Positions 27,813 through 36,420 of a stretch of 64,000 nucleotides of DNA are shown piece after piece (within the stretch, counting starts at the first letter, position 1; the number at the start of each line of letters is the position of its first letter). The translations under genes and the position numbers were made by a program. Source of the stretch: Trichomonas vaginalis G3. Lineage: Eukaryota; Parabasalia; Trichomonadida; Trichomonadidae. Under the pieces are notes generated by a model that was given only the letters and a program-made list of their open reading frames with translations, was not told the DNA's origin and ran no database searches. The DNA lies in contig NC_067206.1 of NCBI RefSeq assembly GCF_026262505.1, positions 35,417,896-35,481,895 on the forward strand, written 5' to 3'.

Positions 27813-29966
27813 ATGCCCCCGTATAGAATGGATAGAAGGTCTGCTAGAATAAAAGCAGAGTTAGAAAGATATGGTTGGAGAGTTTCAAAGAAGTTTAAAT
27901 ATAGGAAGGGAAGACCCATAAAAGTCTATGACAAATTGTCTGGTCTTCGCTACGAAATGGACATAGAAACAGCACGCGCAAATTATCCAAACAGATTAGA
28001 GAGGTTAGAAGAAGAACGTCTTATGGACATGCCTTTCGATGTTAATGAACCTCAAGTTGAAGGACACGACGGCTTTGCCAGGTTCTACTGGAAACATGAC
28101 GAACAATTGCATCCTTTGAGACGGAAAAAAGGAAAAGGTGAAGACGCACATGCTCCCATGGAAAGAACAAGATATGCATATGAGAAGTACCGTGAAGTTA
28201 GAAGTAAAATTACATCTGGTCGAACCTTTACAGTAAATTTTGACGAAGGAAAGAACAAAGAAGGCTTCATGGGAGTACTTGCTGCAATTCAAGACGGAAA
28301 TAAGAAAGGATACAATCTCAGACTAACCGTAACAGATTTAGATGGTCATATATACTATGCACATGGCAATGTCACAACAGCTGCACAACTTCTTGACGCT
28401 TTCAAGACTACAAAGAGAGAACAAATGTTTGACTCCGACTCAGATATTTTGAATGCAATTGAAGGAATTGCAAGCGTGAAGTTCGAATGGTATCAACCCA
28501 ACCCTCAAGCAGTCAGACAACATGCTGGATACTTCCCGTTCAGAAATAAGTCTGACATTAACCTGACAAGGTATGGAATTTACAATTCAATTGAAACAAT
28601 TGTCAACGAACCTTGCATTCTCACATGTCTCAGGAACTCCGGTCTTGTTACAGATGAGAAAATGAAGTATCTTGAGTCATGTGTGAAGACAAGGTACATT
28701 CTCAGAAGTCAATTGGCTAAAGTTGCACCGTTGGCAAATGTGAATATCCGAGTCAACATTCCGACTGAGAAAGGTTCTTCACATGACGACTATGTTGTTG
28801 ACTTCAAATTGCCATGGTTGAAGATTGTAATTGTCCACAACCACTTCATGTTGAACGAAAGTCTTACAAACCCATTGTTCGGAAAAGGCAAGTGCAACAT
28901 TGTCAGAGCTGTTAACATTCTTTTCGAGAAAGGTTTGTTGGAACCAATTCCAGATGACAAGCTGACAGAAACTTTTGTACCAAAAGACGAAACAAACTTT
29001 TCATTGTTGGTAAGACCAAAAGTTGTTCCGGACAAAGTTATAGCACAAAAGAAGTACACAGTTCCACAAGGAGTTGGATTGTTCGGATACCAACCTGAAC
29101 CAGAAGAACTTCCAATGAGGTTGCAAGAACTTCAAGATGCTATAAACAAACTTCCATTGAGAAATCCAATCGACGTCAAATTGTATTGGAGAGCATCAGA
29201 GTTAGGTCAGAAGGTTTTATATGAAACAGGTTGCTTTGACGATGTTTATGAGATAACAGGAGAAGTTTCTCAGAAGATAAGAGACTCACTTGAATTTCCA
29301 CAAACTGGGCCGATAGGTTGCGACAAGTTCGACTCAAACGAAAAAATATACTATGTCGACCTTAACGCTGCGTACATGAGGTTCGTCCAATATATTCCAA
29401 CTGGAATTCCAAACGAAAATGGTGAGTTCCCGGGAAGGAACTATACAGTTGGAAAAGTCATACAACAAATGTATGATATTAGGAAAGCTTCAAACCCCAA
29501 ACTTGCAATGACACTCAAATTGCTTATGAATTCGACATGGGGATATTCCATTAAAAAACCTCAAAAGATGAAGAGTAAACACTATGAGAAGGTCGACAAC
29601 TTTGTTGAAAGGTTTTCTCCTTTTGTTTTGAAATACGAGTTCACCGAAGGTCAAAATGGCTTAGTAACCACAGTAAAACCTATTGTCGAACATTGGTCTT
29701 ACCCTCAGTTCGCAAAGGCAGTCCTTGACAACTACAACAAATTCTTCTCAGAGGTTAAATCCAAAGTGAAGGTATACTATGAGAACATCGACGCACTCAT
29801 GACGAACGAAGAAGGATACAACAAACTCATTGAAATGGGAATGGTCGGTGAAAAGATGGGCCTTTTTAAGCTAGACAAGGTATTTTCCGAAGTTCATGTA
29901 ATATCGAAAAGGAAGTACTGGGCCATACTTGAAGACGGCACAGAAATAAAACATTGCATGAAATAA
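27813..29966 (+). pseudogene. polB: PolB-like protein of Polinton B, incomplete
   Basis: The ATG at 27813 follows a TTTTTTTATTTTTATAAAA leader. The N-terminal half corresponds to that of the A polymerase: PCILTCLRNSGL and VHNHFMLNESL align with NCFVYACIQAG and EDHYMLNERLP. The C-terminal half holds palm-like segments YYVDLNAAYMRF, KLLMNSTWGYSIKK and VYYENIDALM. It is one long open frame but looks incomplete for the family (about 718 residues against ~1,270 codons of span in A), so it is listed as a fossil. Less similar to the A copy than the methyltransferases are, implying different histories. Confidence 0.65.
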
Positions 29967-30022
29967 AACATTGCATACCATTTTAAAACGTTTTTAAAAC
30001 AGTATATTTTTACATATATAAA

Positions 30023-30883
30023 ATGCTTCAGGTTGAAAAACAAAGAACAAAAGTAGCAGATACAAAACCGTTAGACTATATCTTTACAAATGCTGGTAGG
30101 ACTATATCAGATGAAGAAATTTTATCCCAAACATACAGGGTTGACTATCCAATTCGTTGGCTTCAAAGTCCTTCAGATGCAAAGGCAATAGGATTTAGAA
30201 GAGTTTTGTTTTCAAATAGAACTAATGCATTCATGTTCGCAGTATATTTTCATGGCCAGTATAAAGGCTCTGATGGTCTAATAGAAAAATTTGACGAAAT
30301 GAAAATCTTTACAATTCGTTCAGACGAAAGTCTTGAAAAAACTCTAAATGACTTTCAAACTCAAATAAACAAATACTACTGGGAATTTCAAGAAAAATAC
30401 CACTCTTTACTAAATGGAACATACTATCTGAAGCTAGAATACGACAAGATGAACTCCACAGTTTCATTTCAAAAGATTGAAATTAACCCTCCAAGAGATA
30501 CAGAGTTTTTATATTGGGGAGTAGACAAACGTTCTTGGGCGCAATTTCTTCGGTTACTAAACCAGAACGAACCATTACCACCAGATGGTCCATTTAAATT
30601 TATACTTCCACCAGCAGATTTGACAGTTTATAGAAACGTGTTTGACCCTCAAAATGTCATGTGTCATGCAAGTTTCAGTTCAAGCAACAACAGTTTTCTT
30701 TGTATTGGTAAGGACTTTTATGACTTTGCTTCTAAATTCTACGAACCACCTAGTAACAGTTTCTCTGACTTTCAAGTTTGGTTCACAACAAACGGTGTGC
30801 AGCATATTATACCATTGTACTATGACTTTTATCTCGAATTGTCTTTCATATACAACTACGGAAAAGTGCTGAAAAAGTATTGA
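30023..30883 (+). CDS. Putative virion structural protein 2 of Polinton B
   Basis: 286 residues, whole. Paralogue of 23493-24341 in the same element (shared TKPLDYIFTN start, YPIRWL, KAIGFRRV, HASFSSSNNSFLC, FYEPPSNSFSDFQVWFTT). Leader TATTTTTACATATATAAA. Two copies of one structural family within one element suggest duplication or a composite origin. Beta-rich, no signal peptide. Role as capsid/spike component is inferred. Confidence 0.6.
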   Translation: MLQVEKQRTKVADTKPLDYIFTNAGRTISDEEILSQTYRVDYPIRWLQSPSDAKAIGFRRVLFSNRTNAFMFAVYFHGQYKGSDGLIEKFDEMKIFTIRSDESLEKTLNDFQTQINKYYWEFQEKYHSLLNGTYYLKLEYDKMNSTVSFQKIEINPPRDTEFLYWGVDKRSWAQFLRLLNQNEPLPPDGPFKFILPPADLTVYRNVFDPQNVMCHASFSSSNNSFLCIGKDFYDFASKFYEPPSNSFSDFQVWFTTNGVQHIIPLYYDFYLELSFIYNYGKVLKKY

Positions 30884-31245
30884 AAAATATATTTTAGGGT
30901 AGATGGTTTTAGGTGTCACCAGGTCCCCAGGTCCCCAGGTAATTTTAACTTCTCTGAAAAAGTGTGACAACATGACATTTAGACAACAACACAGGAAATA
31001 AACTTCATCGTCAATGTTTTGTCATGAATTTCATCGTAAATGTTTTGTCAAGACTTCTTCATCGTATTCTTTCACCCGTTGAATTTTGTATAAAAAGCAC
31101 CCGCCGGAATTCCGGCGGGTGGTATATTCTTCACGAAATGCTTGTTTTGAGGTTAAGCCACAAACGAATGTCCGACGGTTAAGCCACAAACGAATGTCCG
31201 ACGGTTAAGCCACAAACGAATGTCCGACGTCCCACCAAAAAATAT
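30884..31245. repeat. Intergenic repeat cluster with family-II cassette and 26-bp tandem repeats
   Basis: Holds a degenerate palindrome block (ATATTTTAGGGTAGATGG, then GGTGTCACCAGGTCC), TTTCATCGTAAATGTTTTGT repeats, one family-II hairpin cassette at about 31075-31145 (centre CCGCCGGAATTCCGGCGG), and three tandem copies of a 26-bp unit (GGTTAAGCCACAAACGAATG plus TCCGAC) at about 31153-31228. No gene is supported. Confidence 0.65.
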
Positions 31246-31270
31246 TTTTTATTTTTATTGTAAGAACAGT
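31246..31270 (+). promoter_or_regulatory. TGTAAGAACAG leader before KilA-N
   Basis: TTTATTTTTATTGTAAGAAC followed by AGT directly precedes the ATG at 31271; the same leader as the other KilA-N genes. Confidence 0.55.
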
Positions 31271-31933
31271 ATGACAGTCGAAGCAAAAACGTTCACGAAC
31301 AAATCTAATGGCGAAACATTCACAAAAGGCACTTACAACGGTATTGAAGTCTTACGTAGAGACAAGGATGGTTATATAAATGTAACAAAGATATGTCAGC
31401 AGTTTAGGAAAGACTTTAGAAGGTTGTTGGAAAATAAGTCCTGGGAAGAGTATTTTAAGGCATTTTGTGAAGAATATACCAACCCGCGGAATTCCGCGGG
31501 TTGCTTTTTATACAATGTTAATGCAGGAATTCCCGATGAAATCAAACAGGTTAGAGGAACGTATGCAGACCCAAGACTCGTAAACTATATAGCAATGTGG
31601 GCTTCTCCAAAATATTGCATAGCAGTTGGAAAAATTCTGGACTCCATAGACAAGAAAGTTCATGAGAAATTAGATGAAGAAGAACTTGAAGATACAGTAG
31701 AGAATGCAAAACCTTTGTTCGAAGAAGAAGTTAGAAAAATGCATGAAAAACAAATAGAACATGAACATGAGATATGTTCTGGTTATAGAGACTCTCCATA
31801 CGAACTAGACCAATGGGAACAAGAAGATTTAAAGAGAGAATTTAGAGAATATGAACTCGCTAAAGTTTCATTAGAAGCTGCAGAAGAGAGGTTAAAAGTT
31901 TGGGGTCTTTTTGTACAAAAATATTGTGAGTAA
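31271..31933 (+). CDS. KilA-N domain protein with hairpin-encoded insert
   Basis: 220 residues from the ATG after the TGTAAGAACAG leader. Classic KilA-N opening: TFTNKSNGETFTKGTYNGIE, then RRDKDGYINVTKICQ, and RGTYADPRLVNYIAMWASPK. A Glu/Lys-rich coiled coil follows to the C-terminus. In the middle (about residues 66-80) the phrase AFCEEYTNPRNSAGCFLYN is encoded by a perfect palindrome (31481-31502). Related antisense copies of this segment lie upstream and downstream in non-coding DNA. KilA-N is a DNA-binding domain of viral regulators; the target is unknown. Confidence 0.8.
   Translation: MTVEAKTFTNKSNGETFTKGTYNGIEVLRRDKDGYINVTKICQQFRKDFRRLLENKSWEEYFKAFCEEYTNPRNSAGCFLYNVNAGIPDEIKQVRGTYADPRLVNYIAMWASPKYCIAVGKILDSIDKKVHEKLDEEELEDTVENAKPLFEEEVRKMHEKQIEHEHEICSGYRDSPYELDQWEQEDLKREFREYELAKVSLEAAEERLKVWGLFVQKYCE
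31481..31502. repeat. Perfect palindrome (family II) inside KilA-N
   Basis: 22-nt perfect palindrome centred on GCGGAATTCCGC, keeping the frame open. The flanks GAAGAATATACC and GCTTTTTATACAA are shared, in inverse, with intergenic copies at 31075-31145 and 32090-32340. Confidence 0.8.
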
Positions 31934-32089
31934 ATGAACCATTTTTTTATTGAATTCGGCAAAAATATATTTTAGGTTAGATGGTTTTTAGGTGTCACTA
32001 CGTCACCAGGTCACTCGGTTAAACGAACTTCTCTGAAAAAGTGTGACAACATGACATTTTGACAACAACACAGGAAATAAACTTCTTTG
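31934..32089. repeat. Degenerate palindrome block and TTGACAACAACACAGG repeat
   Basis: AAAATATATTTTAGGTTAGA followed by TGGTTTTTAGGTGTCACT and GTCACCAGGTCACTCGG, then AAAAAGTGTGACAACATGAC. The same order appears at 30890-31000, 33690-33790 and 62740-62830, so it is a recurrent intergenic module. Confidence 0.5.
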
Positions 32090-32340
32090 TAAATGTTTTG
32101 TATAAAAAGCACCCCGCGGAATTCCGCGGGGTGGTATATTCTTCACAAAATGCTTGTTTTGCCATGATTTCATCGTAAATGTTTTGTATAAAAAACACCC
32201 GCCGGAATTCCGCGGGTTGGTATATTCTTCACAAAATGCTTGTTTTGCCATGATTTCATCGTAAATGTTTTGTATAAAAAGCACCCGCCGGAATTCCGCG
32301 GGGTGGTATATTCTTCACGAAATGCTTGTTTTGAGGTCGA
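32090..32340 (-). repeat. Array of three family-II hairpin cassettes
   Basis: Three ~70-bp units, each TTTTGTATAAAAA, then a variable GC-rich palindrome around GGAATTCC, then GGTATATTCTTCAC and AAATGCTTGTTTTG. Read on the minus strand the units keep the same codons as the KilA-N gene around residues 63-82 (AFCEEYTNPRNSGGCFLYK). Stem bases differ between units: CCCCGCGG, CCGCCGG and others. Confidence 0.8.
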
Positions 32341-32389
32341 GCCATTTTTGGCTCCACCTGTTTTTTCAACCAAAACTCATTTTACTCAG

Positions 32390-32460
32390 CAAAAATATAT
32401 TTTAGGTGAAGTGGTGAGATCTCACCTGTTTTTTCACCTCTTTTCTCACCCGTTGAATTT
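32390..32460. repeat. GGTGAGATCTCACC palindrome block
   Basis: AAAATATATTTTAGGTGAAG, TGGTGAGATCTCACCTG, then TTCACCTCTTTTCTCACC. A full-length example of the family with a perfect GATC-centred palindrome. Confidence 0.75.
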
Positions 32461-32529
32461 TCATGAATTTTCCCGAAAATAAAAAGTTAGTTTTTTTAAA
32501 AAAATATTTTTTATTTTTATTGTAAGAAC

Positions 32530-33444
32530 ATGTTAGCAACAACAGCACCAAACTCGTTAGTCATGAACCCAACTTCAATGTTAGTAGAGATGAAAAGCTT
32601 CATTCCTTCTTCATATACTTTCGAAACAGAAATCCAGAAGATAAAGCAAGAACTTCTCCAAGGAGATTTAGACTGTAGTGCGAAAGATGAAACAAATGAA
32701 GAATATCTTTATGAAATGCAGGATATTATTGACCATCTACCTAAACTTCCTGAAATACAACAACAAAAGCTCACTATTCCTGAATTCGATGAAATAGAAG
32801 TCAAAGCAACTGACTCAGTAGAAACCAAGAAGTTCATACGTAAGGTAAACTATGAGTTTCTTGGATTTCATTGCAACCACAAAGTCATGGACAAAGACTG
32901 CGATATGGTATATAAGAACATCTCTGACATATACAAATCTGAAGAATTTAAGACCTACGACAACTTTGTTTCGTTAGTTGCAAAATGTGTATGGCAGATA
33001 AGAGATAAAGATAGAAGAGGTAAAGTATGGAACCAACAGATAAAACCAGCAACCTTTGAGTTAAAGAAAACCATTGACGCCTTAGTTGTTTTAGCAGGTA
33101 AGGTTTCAGAATATAACGCAAAAATGAACCCACAATGTTCAAAATGTAAAGCAGCAATGAGGAAATATAACTACTCCGTCAAAGAGATAGAACGTATGCG
33201 AAACGACTATGCTGACTTAAAGGAAGAAGCAGAGAAACCAGCAGAAGATAAAATGGACATGTTGACATTTCTGAACAAAAACTATCCAACTGCTGACGAT
33301 TTCCTTCTTTCAGATGTCAAGAAGAAATATAAAGAAACCTTCGGCATTGTTAAAACATTCGATATCCTCAGCGAAGAAATAGAAGCTACAAAACTGTTTA
33401 GGATTTCAAATATACATCGTACAATTCATGTAAAACGCTTGTGA
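32530..33444 (+). CDS. Conserved Polinton protein (321-residue family), B copy
   Basis: 304 residues, whole, starting at the ATG fused to the TGTAAGAAC leader. Very similar to 5880-6845 (A) and 63122-64000 (C). Conserved FLGFHCNHKVMDKDCDMVY, MNPQCSKCKAAMRKYNY and a coiled-coil segment. Ends with the same NIHRTIHVKRL. Conservation across three elements and placement next to KilA-N genes suggest an important non-structural role; the biochemical function is unknown. Followed directly by two palindrome blocks. Confidence 0.75.
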   Translation: MLATTAPNSLVMNPTSMLVEMKSFIPSSYTFETEIQKIKQELLQGDLDCSAKDETNEEYLYEMQDIIDHLPKLPEIQQQKLTIPEFDEIEVKATDSVETKKFIRKVNYEFLGFHCNHKVMDKDCDMVYKNISDIYKSEEFKTYDNFVSLVAKCVWQIRDKDRRGKVWNQQIKPATFELKKTIDALVVLAGKVSEYNAKMNPQCSKCKAAMRKYNYSVKEIERMRNDYADLKEEAEKPAEDKMDMLTFLNKNYPTADDFLLSDVKKKYKETFGIVKTFDILSEEIEATKLFRISNIHRTIHVKRL

Positions 33445-33449
33445 AAAAG

Positions 33450-33630
33450 AGGTGAGAAAAGAGGTGAGAAAACAGGTGAGATCTCACCTCTTCACCTAAA
33501 ATATATTTTTATTGAATTCTGAGTAAAATGACATATGGAACACGTACTTTTTCAGTAAGGACATATGGGGTGAGAAAAGAGGTGAGAAAACGGGTGAGAT
33601 CTCACCTCTTCACCTAAAATATATTTTTGC
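33450..33630. repeat. Two GGTGAGATCTCACC palindrome blocks
   Basis: Two full copies (33450-33510 and 33565-33630), each GGTGAGAAAACAGGTGAGAT or a variant followed by CTCACCTCTTCACC and AAAATATATTTTT. They are separated by GAGTAAAATGACATATGGAA, a sequence also found at 19000-19030 in element A. Confidence 0.75.
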
Positions 33631-33799
33631 CTGATTTACACTCATTGACGATGAAATTCATGACAAAACATTTACGATGAAGTATATTTCCTGTGTTGTT
33701 GTCAAAATGTCATGTTGTCACACTTTTTCAGAGAAGTTCATTTGACCGAGGGACCGAGGGACCTGGTTCGCCTAAAATATATTTTTGCTGAAAAAAATG
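33631..33799. repeat. Recurrent intergenic module
   Basis: TTTACGATGAAGTATATTTC, GTTGTCAAAATGTCATG, and GACCGAGGGACCGAGGGACC, followed by AAAATATATTTTTG. This is the inverse of the module at 62740-62880 in C. No gene. Confidence 0.5.
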
Positions 33800-34290
33800 A
33801 CCAAATTTCATGAATTTCCTCATATGTTTGCGTCCCGCGGAAAACCGAGGATAGAGATTCCGTACGAAAATCGTAAAAAAAACTCATGAAAATCGTGAAA
33901 AAATGCTACCCCGACTTTTCTCGGTCTTGCATAAAACTCATGAAAATCGTGAAAAATTGCGACCCGAGGAAAACCGCGGGTCGAGATTCCGTACGAAAAC
34001 AGTGAAAAAAACTCTATGAAAACAGTGAAAAAATGCGACCCCGACTTTTACAGGGGTCGCCTAAAACTCATGAAAATCGTAAAAAAATGCGAGTACGTTA
34101 AAAACCGTAGTCGCCTAAAACTCATGAAAATCGTAAAAAATTGCGAGTACGGAAAAAACCGTAGTCGCCTAAAACTCATGAAAATCGTAAAAAAACTCTA
34201 TGAAAACAGTGAAAAAATGCTACCCCGACTTTTCTCGGTCTTGCATAAAACTCATGAAAATCGTAAAAAACTCTATGAAATCATATCTTT
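33800..34290 (+). repeat. Array of family-I hairpin cassettes upstream of GIY-YIG/KilA-N genes
   Basis: Six or more units of about 60-70 bp. Each has AAAACTCATGAAAATCGT, AAAAAATGC and a variable GC-rich hairpin (for example CGACCCCGAC...GGGGTCG, or GAGTACG...CGTAGTC). The first unit has the same flanks as the KilA-N hairpin in A (AATTTCCTCATATG and GAGATTCCGTACGAAAATCG). Read in one frame the common part encodes KTHENRKK-like peptides also present in the KilA-N proteins (KTHENREK at 35309). A store of hairpin variants next to the genes that use them. Confidence 0.8.
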
Positions 34291-34317
34291 TATACAAGAT
34301 AGAAAAATAGAGTTAGT

Positions 34318-34361
34318 TTTTATTTTTTTTTATTTTTTTATTTTGTATGTAAGAACAGGAA
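34318..34361 (+). promoter_or_regulatory. TGTAAGAACAG leader before GIY-YIG gene
   Basis: A long T/A tract (TTTTTTTTATTTTTTTATTT) then GTATGTAAGAACAGGAA before the ATG. Near-identical to the leader at 35020-35064. Confidence 0.6.
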
Positions 34362-34976
34362 ATGACAAGCACTGAGTTTGAAACAGTTAAAAAGATAGAC
34401 AATGAGACCAAAGTGGTTAGAATAGGTGATTTAAACGTAAGATACTCAAAGAAATACAAAAAATATTCTTTGTCAGACATTTTAACACTATCTGAAAAGA
34501 AAACATCCCACGACTGGGTTAGAAATGCTTCAACTCAGAAAATTTTGACAAAAAATCCTGAGCTTATGATATCAGTAAGATTCTATGGAACAAGAGCATA
34601 TCTTATAGACAAAAGTCTTATACCAGTAGTTTTGTTCTGGATTGACCCAGTTGTTGGATATAATTTCATAACATATGGTTCATTCGATACTGAACGTTGC
34701 AGTGAAGGCTTACTTTACATCGTTCAGAAACCGAAGGACTTCAATACAAAGAGATATAAGATAGGAAGAACATTTAATATAACTCAAAGATATGACAGTA
34801 TAGTCAATAGAGTTAAGGTTGCGTTTGTTAACGATATGAGAGCTGCTGAAACAGAACTACTTGAAAAGTTTGAGAAAATGTATGGTGCTCCCACGAAAGG
34901 TAAAGAAACGTTTGAAGTAGATGAGATAGCTAAAGCTATAAAATTATTTGACGAAGTTGCTGAAAAATACATGTAA
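34362..34976 (+). CDS. KilA-N-like plus GIY-YIG (T5orf172-type) protein
   Basis: 204 residues, whole. The N-terminal half resembles KilA-N (YSLSDILTLSEKKTSHDWVR, SVRFYGTRAYLIDKSLIPVV). The C-terminal half is a GIY-YIG-type fold: GLLYIVQKPKDF, then YKIGRTFNITQRYDS with the catalytic-type Arg, and AAETELLEKFEKMYG with the Glu. Such Bro/KilA-N-GIY-YIG fusions occur in large DNA viruses and phages and may act as nucleases or regulators. Near-identical copy in C at 61653-62267. Confidence 0.75.
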   Translation: MTSTEFETVKKIDNETKVVRIGDLNVRYSKKYKKYSLSDILTLSEKKTSHDWVRNASTQKILTKNPELMISVRFYGTRAYLIDKSLIPVVLFWIDPVVGYNFITYGSFDTERCSEGLLYIVQKPKDFNTKRYKIGRTFNITQRYDSIVNRVKVAFVNDMRAAETELLEKFEKMYGAPTKGKETFEVDEIAKAIKLFDEVAEKYM

Positions 34977-35064
34977 AGCGTTTATTTTTGGTCTTTTATA
35001 CAAGATAGAAAATAACGCTAATTTTATTTTTTTTTATTTTTTTATTTTGTATGTAAGAACAGAA

Positions 35065-35868
35065 ATGTCAACAACAGAGAACACAACAACTGCTATCGTT
35101 CATGAAGCCATAAGTGAAGAATACGAGTGGGTTCAGTTTAACAAACAGTTACGTCTCATTCGTTCGGTCAAAGATGACATGTACCAAATGCAAAGTATTT
35201 TGACAGCATGTTTTGCTCCAGATACTAAGAAACCACAAGACTGGTTTAGGAACCAAAGCACACAAGAACTTTTGAGTGAAATTTCTCTAGACCGAGAATT
35301 CTCGGTCTTGCATAAAACACATGAAAATCGTGAAAAATTGCCAAATGGTTTGAGAGGTTGGTATGTACATAGACTTCTTGTAAATAATGTGGCACAATGG
35401 GCTTCAGCTCGCTATTCATGGTATGTTTGTAAACTTCTTGACGAACTTCACAGACAAGAACGCGAAGAGCTAGAGAACAAGCTTGAATCCAAAGACAAAA
35501 ACATACAGAAAAGAATACCACGTTCGGTACCAAAAGGAAAGGAAAAGAACTATAAGTATATGATTTACACTGAAGAGATGGAAAATGAAGAAGACAGAGA
35601 TATGGTTATGTTGCATTTAGTCAGAAGAAACAACAAAAGCTTTTACGACCTTGCTAAGATTTACAAATCTGACAGAAATTGGTTCTATCGCGAAAACTTA
35701 CCGATTTCAATGACACCGAATGAAGATGTTAAACAGATAGTTCAAGATACGTTACCTCAAACACACTATGATATGAAAGGTTGTACAATACTTACATTCA
35801 AAGAAGATTTGCCGCTACTGAAGGAAAAGATAACAGAGTATTTTGACAACTTCAAAGAAGAAGAGTAA
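35065..35868 (+). CDS. KilA-N domain protein, B copy
   Basis: 267 residues from the ATG after the TATGTAAGAACAGAA leader (MSTTENTTTAIVHEAISEEY). Same family as 7967-8794 and 60762-61565, with a shared C-terminal domain RIPRSVPKGKEK to FDNFKEEE. The variable stretch LLSEISLDREFSVLHKTHENREK spans a perfect palindrome at 35290-35307. Probably a DNA-binding regulator. Confidence 0.8.
   Translation: MSTTENTTTAIVHEAISEEYEWVQFNKQLRLIRSVKDDMYQMQSILTACFAPDTKKPQDWFRNQSTQELLSEISLDREFSVLHKTHENREKLPNGLRGWYVHRLLVNNVAQWASARYSWYVCKLLDELHRQEREELENKLESKDKNIQKRIPRSVPKGKEKNYKYMIYTEEMENEEDRDMVMLHLVRRNNKSFYDLAKIYKSDRNWFYRENLPISMTPNEDVKQIVQDTLPQTHYDMKGCTILTFKEDLPLLKEKITEYFDNFKEEE
35290..35307. repeat. Perfect palindrome (family I) inside KilA-N
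   Basis: GACCGAGAATTCTCGGTC, followed by TTGCATAAAACACATGAAAA. The intergenic units at about 33905-33945 and 34220-34260 have TTTTCTCGGTCTTGCATAAA, so the gene and the array share this exact side. Confidence 0.85.
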
Positions 35869-35972
35869 ATGAACCATTTATTTTTCAAGCTTGACACCAA
35901 AGATGGCTCAGGTAGCTCTAGATGGTAAATTGTCTTGTCCGAGTCCTTCTGGCATTCCGAGTCCTTCCTTCT

Positions 35973-36317
35973 GGCAGGAAAAGTTTTTCCTTCCAACAGG
36001 AAAAGTTTTTCTTTCCGACAGGAAAAGTTTTTCTTTCCGACAGGAAAAGTCCTTCCTTCCAACAGGAAAAAATTTTCCTTCCGACAGGAAAAATTTTTCT
36101 TTCCGACAGGAAAAATTTTTCCAGTTGTCCGTCCGTAAACCATTCAAATTTTCGAAAATTGAGAACTTTTTGGCCGACCTTCAGGAAAAATTTTTCTTTC
36201 CGACAGGAAAAATTTTTCTTTCCGACAGGAAAAGTTTTTCTTTCCGACAGGAAAAGTTTTTCTTTCCGACAGGAAAAGTTTTTCTTTCCGACAGGAAAAG
36301 TCCTTCCTTCCGACAGG
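35973..36317. repeat. 22-bp hairpin tandem array
   Basis: About 13 copies of a 22-bp unit (CCGACAGGAAAAGTTTTTCT plus TT), split in two blocks by a ~65-bp unique spacer (36118-36182). The unit is itself nearly palindromic (GGAAAAGTTTTTCC or GGAAAAATTTTTCC). A similar array with the same spacer lies at 60306-60680 in C. Because the period is not a multiple of three yet lacks stops, it creates long spurious open frames on both strands. Confidence 0.85.
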
Positions 36318-36420
36318 ACACAAACGAATGTCCGACGTACCACCAACCGAGTCCATTCCAAAGCCAGAAGAACCGAAAGCTGCAGCACCACAACAGACTA
36401 AGACTAAAACACTTACATTT
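36318..36420 (+). other. Short open stretch with a dispersed start segment
   Basis: CACAAACGAATGTCCGACGT begins a short open stretch (MSDVPPTESIPKPEEP). The same CACAAACGAATGTCCGAC occurs three times in tandem at 31160-31225. It then runs into the opposite-strand ATPase 3' end, so it is probably a truncated remnant rather than a gene. Confidence 0.35.

Noticed and set aside
32003-32373. Minus-strand frames through the family-II cassette array
   Set aside because: They only repeat the KilA-N segment AFCEEYTNPRNSGGCFLY; treated as an array, not a gene.
34016-34375. Open frame through the family-I cassette array
   Set aside because: Repetitive cassette DNA with conserved KilA-N-like codons gives a spurious frame; no leader and no conserved start. 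The same applies to 62369-62785.
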